Positions 44,082 through 52,253 of a stretch of DNA of 64,000 bases are shown one piece after another. The DNA comes from an uncultured Ignavibacteria bacterium. GTDB lineage: Bacteria > Bacteroidota > Ignavibacteria > SZUA-365. The stretch covers positions 1 through 64,000 of the forward strand of contig CAJXVM010000018.1 of NCBI GenBank assembly GCA_913061095.1, given 5' to 3'. Below the pieces are notes generated by a model. The model did not search any database. It had not been told where the DNA came from and saw nothing but the letters and a program-made list of their open reading frames with translations. Position 1 is the first letter of the stretch. Each line of letters starts with the position of its first letter. The position numbers and the translations under genes were made by a program.

Positions 44082-44101
44082 GGGTGATCCCGGGATCACC
44101 C
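44082..44101. repeat. Perfect 20-bp palindrome GGGTGATCCCGGGATCACCC
   Basis: It is a continuous self-complementary 20-mer, four bases before the next hairpin. It could be an operator or part of a terminator structure. Confidence 0.55.
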
Positions 44102-44104
44102 GGA

Positions 44105-44130
44105 ACGGGCGGACTGTTGAGTCCGCCCGT
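44105..44130 (+). terminator. Terminator-like hairpin
   Basis: An 11-bp perfect stem ACGGGCGGACT (44105-44115), loop GTTG, AGTCCGCCCGT (44120-44130), followed by CATTTATA. The T run is weak. It may end transcription of an unrecognised RNA from the left or of the minus-strand LVIVD gene. Confidence 0.5.
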
Positions 44131-44200
44131 CATTTATATGCAGTCCGTGACAGCATCGTGTTCACAATTTCAGGACTGTCGTTCCCGGTCGCGAGTCTCA

Positions 44201-44280
44201 CCGCAGCAACTTCTGTTTCACCGCAACAGTTTCAGTTCCACCGACGCGGTTTCGGTCTCACCGGCGCGGTTTCGGTCTCA
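44201..44280 (-). repeat. Four exact-length 20-bp tandem repeats at the 3' end of the LVIVD gene
   Basis: The units are 44201-44220, 44221-44240, 44241-44260 and 44261-44280, with partial matches outside both ends. On the minus strand each unit ends in (C)GGTG(A/G), and the last bases of the array coincide with the stop codon of the gene at 44278. The two units nearest the gene differ mainly at one base. Confidence 0.8.
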
Positions 44281-46422
44281 CCGCAGCAGCTGCATCGACA
44301 TCGTTTCCAGATGTGCGCCGGTGACCATCCGGCAAATGTAGGTGCCTGGTGGAAGGCCGTCGGTCTGCAGACGTACGTGATGTGACCCGGCGGACATCCG
44401 ACAGTCACGCAGCACTGCAACTTCACGTCCAAGTAAATCATGCACGGAGAGACGCACCCGCATGTCACGATCAAGTTGGATCTCAATGACGGTGTGCCCG
44501 TGAAACGGATTCGGGTAGTTCGCCCGGAGCATTGCATCCTCCGGGATGATAGGCTGCCGCACAGCGGTGGTCTGCTCAAAACGAACGATATGCAGACCGG
44601 AAAGCCAATCGCTGACGACGCAGTAATCGCCGATCAGGGCGACGTCGCGCGCCGACGCCGCGGTGCGGAAAAATCCCTGCGAGACCGGCACCGAGGGATC
44701 GGTGACATCGAACACCAGCAGACCGTTATACCCGTCCGCCACCCAGGCGCGCCCATCGGAGACTGTACTGTTGTAGGCGTTCTGTATCCCTGGAAGCTCC
44801 GCGACCAGTGTCGGGTTCGCGGGGCTGGATATGTCGACGATTGTCGCACCGCCGTAATAACGCGCGATATAGGCACGATCTCCGTCGAGCGTGACACCGA
44901 TCGCGATGGAGGACGTGGGGAATACTCCTGTTTCCTGCGGTGATGCGGGGTTACTGACATCGACAATGCGCAGTCCCTCGCTGCCATCCGCGACATAGGC
45001 GTAACCTCCGCGCACGGTCACTGCGCGTGTGTCGCCGCCGAGCCCGATGGTCGCGATTTCCGTGGGATTCCCGGGATCGGAGACATCCATGATGGACAGT
45101 CCCGCGGAACCGTTCGCCAGAAAGACGTACGTCCCCGCCTTTGCGATGCCCATGCTGCGTCCGTCGGTATCCAGGCTTCCGGCAATGAACGGCGCGGAAG
45201 GATCGGAGACATCGACGATCGTCAGGCCGCGCATAACACTGGCGAGATAGGCATAGTCACCGTCGACGACCACATCCTCGACGTAGGTCTGGGGACTGAA
45301 CTCGCTCACCTCCACCGGGTTCTCCGGATTCGACAGATCCACGATTCGGAGACCGCGGTCATAGGCGATGACGTACGCATAATCCCCCTGCACATCGAGA
45401 TTCATGGAGTATCCGCCTGAGGGGATGGTCGCGGTGAGCGCCGGCGCTGCGGGATCGGAAATGTCGACAAAGCAGAATCCTCCCGTTTCCGCCGCGACGA
45501 AGGCGCGCTCGCCGTCCAGATGCACCCGGACCGCACTGCCGCCGGTGACAACCGTACCGACCTCGACGGGATTCTGCAGATCGGCCAGATCGGCGACATA
45601 CAGTCCCCTGCGTCCGACCGCGTACGCATATCTGTTGGTGACCACGACATCCTCGAAATACTGACTTCCCATCGCAATCGATGCGCCTTTCACCGGTTTG
45701 GCGGGGTCGTACACGTCGACCAGCTGCACGCCGGGGTAGCCGGTTGCGAGGCCGACGGTTGTTCCCCGGACGCCCACACCGATACACTCGCCAAGCCCAC
45801 CGAGGGAACCGACGAGCACCGGGTTCGCCGGGTCGGTGATGTCGAGGATATGCAACCCATCGTTCCCGAGTGCGACATAGGCGTACGATGAGACGATGGC
45901 GACGTCCCGGAAGTGCGTGTTCTCCGGATTGTAGACGCCGACCTCCGCCGGGTTCATGGGATCGTTGATATCCACCACGCGCATGCCGCTGCCGAGGCAT
46001 CCGACATAGCAGTAATTGCCGTGCAGCAGCAGGCGATCCGACCGCACGGGAAACGTCAGATGCGCCACCTCCCGCGGCGCGGCGGGATCCGACACGTCAA
46101 TGATCCGGAGCCCGTAATCGTCATTGGAGACATAACAGTACGCGCCGCTGACGGCAACGTCATTGACAATACCGGGCAGCCGAAGCCGGCTCAGCATCCG
46201 GGGTGAAACGGGATCGGTCACATCACGGATTTCGAGCAGCGAACCGTTCCCCATGTACAGTGTCGTTCCCGAGACGGCTCCGCCGAAGCAGGGACCACCC
46301 GGCAGGCTGCCGATCTGTGTGACGTTCCGTGCCTGCTGCGCGGATAGGGGAGCAATCCCGGGCAGAAGGAGGCAGATGGCAGTGAGTCCCATGACAATGC
46401 GTCGACGTAGCAGGTGCTTCAT
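44278..46422 (-). CDS. LVIVD-repeat propeller protein with T9SS sorting domain
   Basis: A protein of 714 residues. The ATG at 46422 has GAGGAG seven bases upstream. A signal peptide (VMGLTAICLLLPGIAPLSAQ) is followed by about 14 LVIVD units of roughly 42 residues, each with the pattern GLRIIDVSDPxxPxExxxxxxxGxxxxVxVxGxYAYVA. They should fold as one or two beta propellers. The sorting domain starts near 630 (LRANYPNPFHGHTVIEI, DLLGREVAVLRDCRMSAGSH). Such proteins occur widely on bacterial surfaces with unclear roles. The stop codon lies within a 20-bp tandem repeat array, so the C-terminus could vary between strains. Confidence 0.9.
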   Translation of the reverse strand: MKHLLRRRIVMGLTAICLLLPGIAPLSAQQARNVTQIGSLPGGPCFGGAVSGTTLYMGNGSLLEIRDVTDPVSPRMLSRLRLPGIVNDVAVSGAYCYVSNDDYGLRIIDVSDPAAPREVAHLTFPVRSDRLLLHGNYCYVGCLGSGMRVVDINDPMNPAEVGVYNPENTHFRDVAIVSSYAYVALGNDGLHILDITDPANPVLVGSLGGLGECIGVGVRGTTVGLATGYPGVQLVDVYDPAKPVKGASIAMGSQYFEDVVVTNRYAYAVGRRGLYVADLADLQNPVEVGTVVTGGSAVRVHLDGERAFVAAETGGFCFVDISDPAAPALTATIPSGGYSMNLDVQGDYAYVIAYDRGLRIVDLSNPENPVEVSEFSPQTYVEDVVVDGDYAYLASVMRGLTIVDVSDPSAPFIAGSLDTDGRSMGIAKAGTYVFLANGSAGLSIMDVSDPGNPTEIATIGLGGDTRAVTVRGGYAYVADGSEGLRIVDVSNPASPQETGVFPTSSIAIGVTLDGDRAYIARYYGGATIVDISSPANPTLVAELPGIQNAYNSTVSDGRAWVADGYNGLLVFDVTDPSVPVSQGFFRTAASARDVALIGDYCVVSDWLSGLHIVRFEQTTAVRQPIIPEDAMLRANYPNPFHGHTVIEIQLDRDMRVRLSVHDLLGREVAVLRDCRMSAGSHHVRLQTDGLPPGTYICRMVTGAHLETMSMQLLR

Positions 46423-46549
46423 GGCCTTTCTCCTCGTAAGAACAGCGATGTCGGAATGCGCGCAATCTAAGAAATTCCGACGAGAAATACTGCTATCAGT
46501 TCTGTGTCATATGTGACTCAGCTTCGTGTGCTGGATACATACCCTGCGG

Positions 46550-47113
46550 TTATTTTTTTTCGGGGAAATTCACGCGCACGGACACGACGACCCGCGGTTC
46601 GTCGCCGCGGTCATCCGACATATACCGCTTCACGTAGAGCTTCCGGTAGAACGATTTCTGTTTATCCTTATAGAATACGTGATCGTCGCGTGTGGAAATT
46701 TTCACGTTATCGGAGGCCAGCAGAACGGGAATCTTCTCCAGGAGTGCGTTGTAATACGCGAGACAGGACGCATCGGACGTGAAGGATTTCCTCGCGCTCA
46801 CGATGAAATCGGGAGTATCATTCGGAAGCTTCACGATGCGTGCCCGCTCCCGCTCGAATTCCGGGATATCGAAATCGATATCGAGCCGTGCAATCCGCGT
46901 ATCTTCGATCTTCGTATCTTTCAGCCACCGATCCCACTCCTCCGCGGCGACGAGGCCGCTGTAGCGCGTCGGCGCTTCCTTCCAGAGCGTGATGAGCGAC
47001 GTGTAGACCGCATCGCCCGGTCCGCCCGTGGAATGCAACCGGGTGGAAATCGTCAGTGTCAGCAAAACTGCGGCGGCAGACAGCACGGCCGCCTTGCGTG
47101 TATATGAAGTCAT
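46550..47113 (-). CDS. Hypothetical exported protein
   Basis: A protein of 187 residues from the ATG at 47113, with GGAG six bases upstream; 47125 and 47200 are poorer starts. An N-terminal hydrophobic segment (AAVLSAAAVLLTLTIS) predicts export or a membrane anchor. The remainder is mixed and charged (WKEAPTRYSGLVAAEEWDRWLKDTKIED, FKDKQ-like FYKDKQKSFYRKLYVKRYMSDDRGDEPRVVVSVRVNF), probably alpha/beta. It is divergent from the PP2C phosphatase gene, with about 120 bp between starts. I do not recognise a family. Confidence 0.65.
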   Translation of the reverse strand: MTSYTRKAAVLSAAAVLLTLTISTRLHSTGGPGDAVYTSLITLWKEAPTRYSGLVAAEEWDRWLKDTKIEDTRIARLDIDFDIPEFERERARIVKLPNDTPDFIVSARKSFTSDASCLAYYNALLEKIPVLLASDNVKISTRDDHVFYKDKQKSFYRKLYVKRYMSDDRGDEPRVVVSVRVNFPEKK

Positions 47114-47235
47114 GGCTGTCTCCATGTGTTGCATGAAACGTGTAGCGGAAATATACAGATTCGCGCGGCAACTTTCATATACCCGCGGCGTATACAGCAC
47201 TGTTGTCCCACAGACTGAAACGTGAGATACCGACT

Positions 47236-48801
47236 GTGAACAGACGAATCCCGTACATTCTCCAGACCGCGCTGCTCAGCCTGCTTGTCTTCATCGCGCT
47301 CATGGTGCTGTACATGCCGCAGACGGAGGTCTACGCGGAGGCGGCAGAGAAGTTCGAACGCTACATGGAGGAGTCCGGCAATTCCGCCCATGGCGCGCGG
47401 GAGAGCATGCGCATCGGCTTCATCTACGGCTACCTGGTCGTCAGGGAGAGTCTGACGGTGTTCGTCCTTCTCGGCATCAGCATCCTTGCCGCCGCAGGTC
47501 TGGTGTCACTCTATCACAGTCTGCAGCGCAGACATGCGAAGAACTTCCCTCTCGCGAATCCCGGTGATTCCCTGAAAAACATTCTTTCGCACGTGGTACT
47601 GTTCAGCTTCGGGATCTTCAATCGGCGCGCAGCGGAGCCCCTGCGATATTTTTTCGACCGGTCCGCGAGGGTGAAAGTCCTCGCCCTGCTCGCATACGCA
47701 CTGATCTTTTTCTCGATTACGCTGGTTTACGACCTGCCCGGAGACAGCCCGTTCCTGCAGCGCTACCGCCTCGTCGTGCTGGTCTGGCCGCTGTATCCGG
47801 TATCACTCATCACGCTTGCGTTTTTCATCGAGCCGCTGCAGCGCCGTTCCACACGATGGCTTTTCTGGCTCTCGCTCTCCGGACTGATCGTGTATTTCAT
47901 CGTCAGTGCCGCGCTCGGCGCCCAGATCGGTGTCAGCGGACCGGGCGCTGCCGAACGTGCGTTCGAAGAATTCCAGATCCTGAACGTAAAGGACCTGTTC
48001 ACGACACTGCTGATCGCGCTGGCGTTTTCATTCTACATCGAACTGATGAAGTCCACCATCGTGGACAAAACCCGCATGGAAGCGGAGATCCGCGTCGCAC
48101 AGCGCATTCAGAGCGAGCTGATTCCCGAAATCGCAGTGCGCACGGAGCAGTATGAGATTTTCGGCAAGGCGGATCCCGCCCGGGAGGTCGGCGGCGACCT
48201 GATCGACGCGGTGCAGCTTTCCGGAGGAAAGACCGCCGTCGCGGTCGCCGATGTGTCAGGACACAGCGTCGGCTCCGGCCTGCTGATGAGCATGCTGAAG
48301 ACGGCATTCCGGACGGAGCTCGCGTATTTCCGGGATCCGAAAACGCTCGCGGAATCGCTGAACCGGACGATCGCCGGAAACAAGACCCGGAACATGTTCA
48401 TCAGCTTCCTGCTCGGCATCGTCGACACCGAAGAACAGGTGTTTTCACTGGTCAACTGCGGTCATCCGCCGCTGCTGCGCGTTTCCTCTTCCGACGGCGC
48501 GATCACGCAGTACCGCACCGGTGATCCCGCCCTTGGACTGCTGCATTCGGCGACGTTCTCCGTCCGCGAGATTCCCTGTCAGCCCGGAGATGTGTTCGTC
48601 CTCTTCAGTGACGGACTCGCGGAAAGCGCGAAATCCACCGGGGAGGAATGGGGCGTCGAGCGGCTGGAAGAGACGCTGCGGGAGCACCGGTACGCCTCCG
48701 CACAGGATATTCACGACGCCATTCTCCATGCCGCCGGGACGTTTCGGGGAGACATGCCGCAGCGCGACGACGTGACACTGCTGGTGCTGCGCATGCTGTA
48801 G
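47236..48801 (+). CDS. Membrane-bound PP2C (SpoIIE/RsbU-type) serine phosphatase
   Basis: A protein of 521 residues from GTG 47236; TTG 47203 in the same frame is an alternative, and neither has a clear ribosome site. Six or seven membrane spans fill residues 1-280 (for example YILQTALLSLLVFIALMVLYM, LLALLAYALIFFSITLVYDL, TLLIALAFSFYIELM). The phosphatase domain (about 290-520) begins AEIRVAQRIQSELIPE. It has the metal-binding acidic residues D321 and D324 (EVGGDLIDA), D339 (VADVSGHSVGSGLLMSML) and D459 (FSDGLAES). RsbU-type enzymes dephosphorylate anti-anti-sigma factors in partner-switching systems, but no STAS or RsbW gene is nearby. Confidence 0.88.
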   Translation: MNRRIPYILQTALLSLLVFIALMVLYMPQTEVYAEAAEKFERYMEESGNSAHGARESMRIGFIYGYLVVRESLTVFVLLGISILAAAGLVSLYHSLQRRHAKNFPLANPGDSLKNILSHVVLFSFGIFNRRAAEPLRYFFDRSARVKVLALLAYALIFFSITLVYDLPGDSPFLQRYRLVVLVWPLYPVSLITLAFFIEPLQRRSTRWLFWLSLSGLIVYFIVSAALGAQIGVSGPGAAERAFEEFQILNVKDLFTTLLIALAFSFYIELMKSTIVDKTRMEAEIRVAQRIQSELIPEIAVRTEQYEIFGKADPAREVGGDLIDAVQLSGGKTAVAVADVSGHSVGSGLLMSMLKTAFRTELAYFRDPKTLAESLNRTIAGNKTRNMFISFLLGIVDTEEQVFSLVNCGHPPLLRVSSSDGAITQYRTGDPALGLLHSATFSVREIPCQPGDVFVLFSDGLAESAKSTGEEWGVERLEETLREHRYASAQDIHDAILHAAGTFRGDMPQRDDVTLLVLRML

Positions 48802-48943
48802 CGTTCCCCTGCTCCTTTCGTTTTCTGACCTTTGCTTATTGGACCTTTCCATCGTCATGCTCCAACGCGAAATTCCCGTCCTCCCCTTTTGACAATTTCA
48901 TGACATTCCGGACGCAGGGGAATCGTATGATGCAGGCAGTCCC

Positions 48944-49564
48944 ATGCGAACGACGACTCCAGCATATCACTGCGATCCACGGACGCGCGGAGAGCTGCCG
49001 GCAAGGCAGTTCCGCAGTCTTCTCCTGGCTTGCGCGACCCTGTTGATGCTGTCATCATGCGGAGGCGACATTCTCGTGCATCAGATCATTCACGGGCATC
49101 CTTTCAAGTCCCGCCGGCAGCAGGAGCGGGAGCGGCTGGAGCGCATGAAACAGGGCAAGGACGTGCTGCGCGCGCTTCGCGCCGAGGACGTGCAGTTCCC
49201 CTGTGCGACGACGGTCGTGACGGATTCCGGATCGTTCGATTTCCGTGCCCATTTCGCGGGGATCTGCACCGTAGACGGCACGCGATATCTCCACGGATCT
49301 GCCGACACGCGCGACGGGTACGGACTCGAATACAGGGCCATTCCCTTTCCCCGGCTTCGCTCGGTCACGTTCGACTGGCCGATCCGGCTGCTTCTCGCCG
49401 ATCGCAGCGAGGTGCGGTTCGAGGAGGGCGCGTGGCGTGCCGTTTACGCAGACGGTGCATTGCTGGCATACGCGTTCAATCGTGATACCGACGGCGGTGC
49501 CGTCCGTGACACCATTTCTGCGGAAGATGTCATGCTGGTCATGGACGGACACAGCGAACGGTGA
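48944..49564 (+). CDS. Hypothetical lipoprotein
   Basis: A protein of 206 residues. A lipoprotein signal is seen at about 24-39 (SLLLACATLLMLSSCGG), with Cys39 as likely lipidated residue; the tail before it is long, so a later start is possible. The rest is mixed, with a helical QERERLERMKQGKDVL stretch and a beta-rich half (GICTVDGTRYLHGSADTRDGYGLEYRAIPF). No family is recognised. It follows the PP2C gene by 142 bp on the same strand. Confidence 0.65.
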   Translation: MRTTTPAYHCDPRTRGELPARQFRSLLLACATLLMLSSCGGDILVHQIIHGHPFKSRRQQERERLERMKQGKDVLRALRAEDVQFPCATTVVTDSGSFDFRAHFAGICTVDGTRYLHGSADTRDGYGLEYRAIPFPRLRSVTFDWPIRLLLADRSEVRFEEGAWRAVYADGALLAYAFNRDTDGGAVRDTISAEDVMLVMDGHSER

Positions 49565-49645
49565 GTACATGCCCGGCAACGGTGATCCGGGTGCTGGGCA
49601 GACATTCGCACATACCGGCGATGAAGGCCGGAGGCAGGAGATACG

Positions 49646-51715
49646 ATGAAGAATTCAATCTCAAAAATCAAAGGGCAGCGGCCGAAGATGCGGGCACCAT
49701 CCCCGATTCCCGGTTATCCTGCGAATCCGATTGCAGCTGTATGGAAGATGCTATCGCCGGGTGTGCTGCCGGCCACGGTACTGCTGTTCCTGTTGATATG
49801 CTCTCGAGAAGTCCACGCGCAGTGGTCATGGGATCCGGCAGTCAACACCGCAATCTGCACGGCATCCGGCAACCAGGAACAGACCAGTATCTGCACCGAC
49901 GGCAGCGGCGGGGCTCTCATCACCTGGAAAGATGCACGTGCAGGAAATCAGGACGACATCTACATCCAGAGAATCAGCGCTGCAGGAACTGTCATGTGGT
50001 CGCAGAACGGCATTCCACTCTGCTCGGCCGGCGGAATACAGGATGCCCCTCAGATCTGTCCTGACGGCAGTGGAGGTGCGATCGTCGCCTGGGAAGACGG
50101 CCGGCCCGGAAGCGGGGATCAGTACATTTTCGCGCAGCGAATTTCTTCCTCCGGTTCCATTCAATGGACCGCCAACGGGGTTTCGATCTGTAACGCACCG
50201 GGCTACCACGCCACTCCCCAGCTCTGCAGCGACGGCAGCGGGGGAGCGATCATCACCTGGGTGGACGGTCGTGCAGCTGTCGGGAAAGATATTTACGCGC
50301 AGCGAATCAGCGGAGCCGGTGCCATCCAATGGACGACGAACGGTGTCATTGTCTGCGCTGCACCTGATTACCAGGGACAGGTACAGATCTGCAGTGACTC
50401 GCATCACGGCGCAATTGTCGCATGGCAGGACGCACGGGTATCGTACGCATTTGACATCTACGCCCAGCGAATAGATGCTTCAGGAATTGCGCAGTGGCCG
50501 GCAAACGGTGCAGCGATCTGCACCGCTTCCGGGGCTCATGGAGATGTGCGGATTTCCGAGGACGGCAACAGCGGTGCCATACTGACCTGGACCGACGGCC
50601 GATCTCCGCAATCGGACATCTACGCCCAGCGGATCAGCGCGACAGGTGTCATTCAGTGGGCGTCAAACGGTATCGCAGTATGCGCTGCGACAGGACGCCA
50701 GCAATTTGCCGTTCTCTGTACGGATCATGCTTCCGGCGCGATCATCGCCTGGCAGGATATGCGGTCTGGTTCCGGTATCGACATATATGCACAGCGAATC
50801 AACAGTTCCGGAAATGCACAATGGGCGGCAGATGGAGTCGTTGTCTGCACCGACCAGGGGAATGATTTTCTGAATGACATCTGCGAAGACGGCAACGGCG
50901 GCGCGATCATCACGTGGAGTGACTTTCGAGCCGACTGGGATATCTATGCACAGCGAGTGGATACATATGGAGTCATGCAGTGGACACAGAATGGAGAAGC
51001 CGTGAGTTCCGCGACCAGCAATCAGTCATATCCGAAACTCTGCAGTGATGGCAGCGGAGGCGCAGTTGTGACATGGACCGATGGGCGGCAGAATCCCAAT
51101 GACATTTACTCGGCCAGAATTCGTTCAAACGGTGTCCTATTCCCTGTTGACCTCCTATCCTTCTCGGCGACGAAGAGTGGAAACGCCGTCACATTGACAT
51201 GGGTCACAGCTACCGAAACGGGCAATCACGGCTTCGAAGTACAGCGGAACAGCGGGGATGAGAACTGGACAGTGCTGAGCTTCGTTGATGGTAATCACGC
51301 GACGGCACAGGAGCGCAGGTACCTGTATATCGATGACCTGCAGGGCGTTCCGGCTCGGGCGGTCCCGCTGCGTTATCGACTCCGGCAGATCGACCATGAT
51401 GGCATCTGGGCATACTCTCCCGTGGTCGAAGTGCGGATATCCGAGGGGCCACCTCGGCTCACCCTGTCCCAGAACTATCCCAATCCATTCACCCCTTCTA
51501 CCGAAATCGAATATGCCCTCCCGGGTGATGGCACAATCACGCTGATTGTCTACGATCTCTCTGGCCGTGAGGTTGACCGTCTGGTCGATGCCGCCAAACC
51601 GGCCGGGACATACCATGTACGGTTCAACGGATCACGCCTGCCTTCCGGCGTATATCCCTATCAGCTTGAATGGAATGGGCAGGTGATTTCACGAACAATG
51701 ACCGTGCTGAAATAG
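49646..51715 (+). CDS. Secreted eight-repeat propeller protein with T9SS sorting domain
   Basis: A protein of 689 residues. The ATG at 49646 has GGAG five bases upstream (GGAGATACG). A long basic N-terminus leads to a hydrophobic signal (LPATVLLFLLICSREVHAQ). Residues about 65-480 hold eight units of about 51 residues, pattern ICxDGSGGAIITWxDGRxxxxxDIYAQRIxxxGxxQWxxNGxxxC, likely one eight-bladed propeller. A linker domain (VDLLSFSATKSGNAVTLTWVTATETGNHGFEVQR, typical of T9SS proteins) and the sorting domain (about 600-689, LSQNYPNPFTPSTEIEY, DLSGREVDRLVDA) follow. The gene is followed by a terminator and by the first 81-bp direct repeat. Function unknown; surface exposure is the confident part. 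Confidence 0.9.
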   Translation: MKNSISKIKGQRPKMRAPSPIPGYPANPIAAVWKMLSPGVLPATVLLFLLICSREVHAQWSWDPAVNTAICTASGNQEQTSICTDGSGGALITWKDARAGNQDDIYIQRISAAGTVMWSQNGIPLCSAGGIQDAPQICPDGSGGAIVAWEDGRPGSGDQYIFAQRISSSGSIQWTANGVSICNAPGYHATPQLCSDGSGGAIITWVDGRAAVGKDIYAQRISGAGAIQWTTNGVIVCAAPDYQGQVQICSDSHHGAIVAWQDARVSYAFDIYAQRIDASGIAQWPANGAAICTASGAHGDVRISEDGNSGAILTWTDGRSPQSDIYAQRISATGVIQWASNGIAVCAATGRQQFAVLCTDHASGAIIAWQDMRSGSGIDIYAQRINSSGNAQWAADGVVVCTDQGNDFLNDICEDGNGGAIITWSDFRADWDIYAQRVDTYGVMQWTQNGEAVSSATSNQSYPKLCSDGSGGAVVTWTDGRQNPNDIYSARIRSNGVLFPVDLLSFSATKSGNAVTLTWVTATETGNHGFEVQRNSGDENWTVLSFVDGNHATAQERRYLYIDDLQGVPARAVPLRYRLRQIDHDGIWAYSPVVEVRISEGPPRLTLSQNYPNPFTPSTEIEYALPGDGTITLIVYDLSGREVDRLVDAAKPAGTYHVRFNGSRLPSGVYPYQLEWNGQVISRTMTVLK

Positions 51716-51740
51716 TGGCCGCTCATCGATTTGCATCCAG

Positions 51741-51769
51741 GCCCCGTGCAACAGCGGGGCTTTTCTTTT
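51741..51769 (+). terminator. Intrinsic terminator (stem GCCCCG/CGGGGC, T-rich tail)
   Basis: GCCCCG at 51741-51746 pairs with CGGGGC at 51755-51760, followed by TTTTCTTTT. It ends the gene at 51715 and is part of the 81-bp direct repeat. Confidence 0.65.
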
Positions 51770-51823
51770 CCATGACAGTATCAGACCAAGGGACGTACCG
51801 GAATCACGATATCCACGATATGC
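51743..51823. repeat. 81-bp direct repeat, left copy
   Basis: It matches 58079-58159 with 3 mismatches. It contains the terminator and, on the minus strand, codons for IVDIVIPVRPLV and a stop, the tail of the gyrI-like gene found in fuller form at the right copy. Confidence 0.85.
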
Positions 51824-52253
51824 ACCCGCCCCCATAACTCGTTGTCATTGCTTCACTTACGGGCATCCGGACAAACTGGTCGCCGTTTGGTCGCCGTTTT
51901 TGATCTCGGTACGTTCGGCAGACGGCGTGCCGAAATCGCCTGAAATGCGAAAAACACCTTCTCAACCATCTGGAGATATTGACAGGCGCGAAAGGATTCC
52001 GCGTCGTTGAACACCGTGTGGAGGAGATTTCACATATCCGAAATCGTCAGAAGATGCGCCTGCAGGTGAAATCCGCTGCACTCCTGTTGAAGGCGCTCGC
52101 GTGATCATTCGAGAAGAATGAACACCCGCGCATCGGGAAAAGCACCTGGATTGTGAACACGACAATCTCCTTGATCCTTCTGTTGACAATCGTGAAAATT
52201 ATCAGTACAATGAAGACAAACAATACATACTTATCTCTTGATATGGAGCCGGT

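Larger units (their letters stand above)
43669..44277. other. 609-bp gene-poor region with several palindromes
   Basis: No convincing gene is seen: a 139-codon frame at 43966 crosses two hairpins and a tandem repeat and has no ribosome site. AGGAGG at 43912-43917 has no good ATG after it. The region carries the operator-like palindrome at 43746, a 20-bp palindrome at 44082, a hairpin at 44105 and a 20-bp tandem repeat at 44201. A noncoding RNA running from near 43790 to the hairpin at 44130 is possible. Confidence 0.45.
51716..52253. other. 538-bp intergenic region with repeats and a possible gene remnant
   Basis: It holds a terminator and direct repeat (51741-51823) and an 11-bp tandem repeat GGTCGCCGTTT at 51878-51899. 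A 66-codon open frame at 51904-52104 has no start codon (ending KMRLQVKSAALLLKALA) and could be the tail of a decayed gene. From about 52150 the DNA is AT-rich, which suits a promoter for the gene at 52254. Confidence 0.45.

Noticed and set aside
43966-44385. A 139-codon frame in the gene-poor region
   Set aside because: It runs through a palindrome, a hairpin, the 20-bp tandem repeats and the end of the LVIVD gene; no ribosome site.
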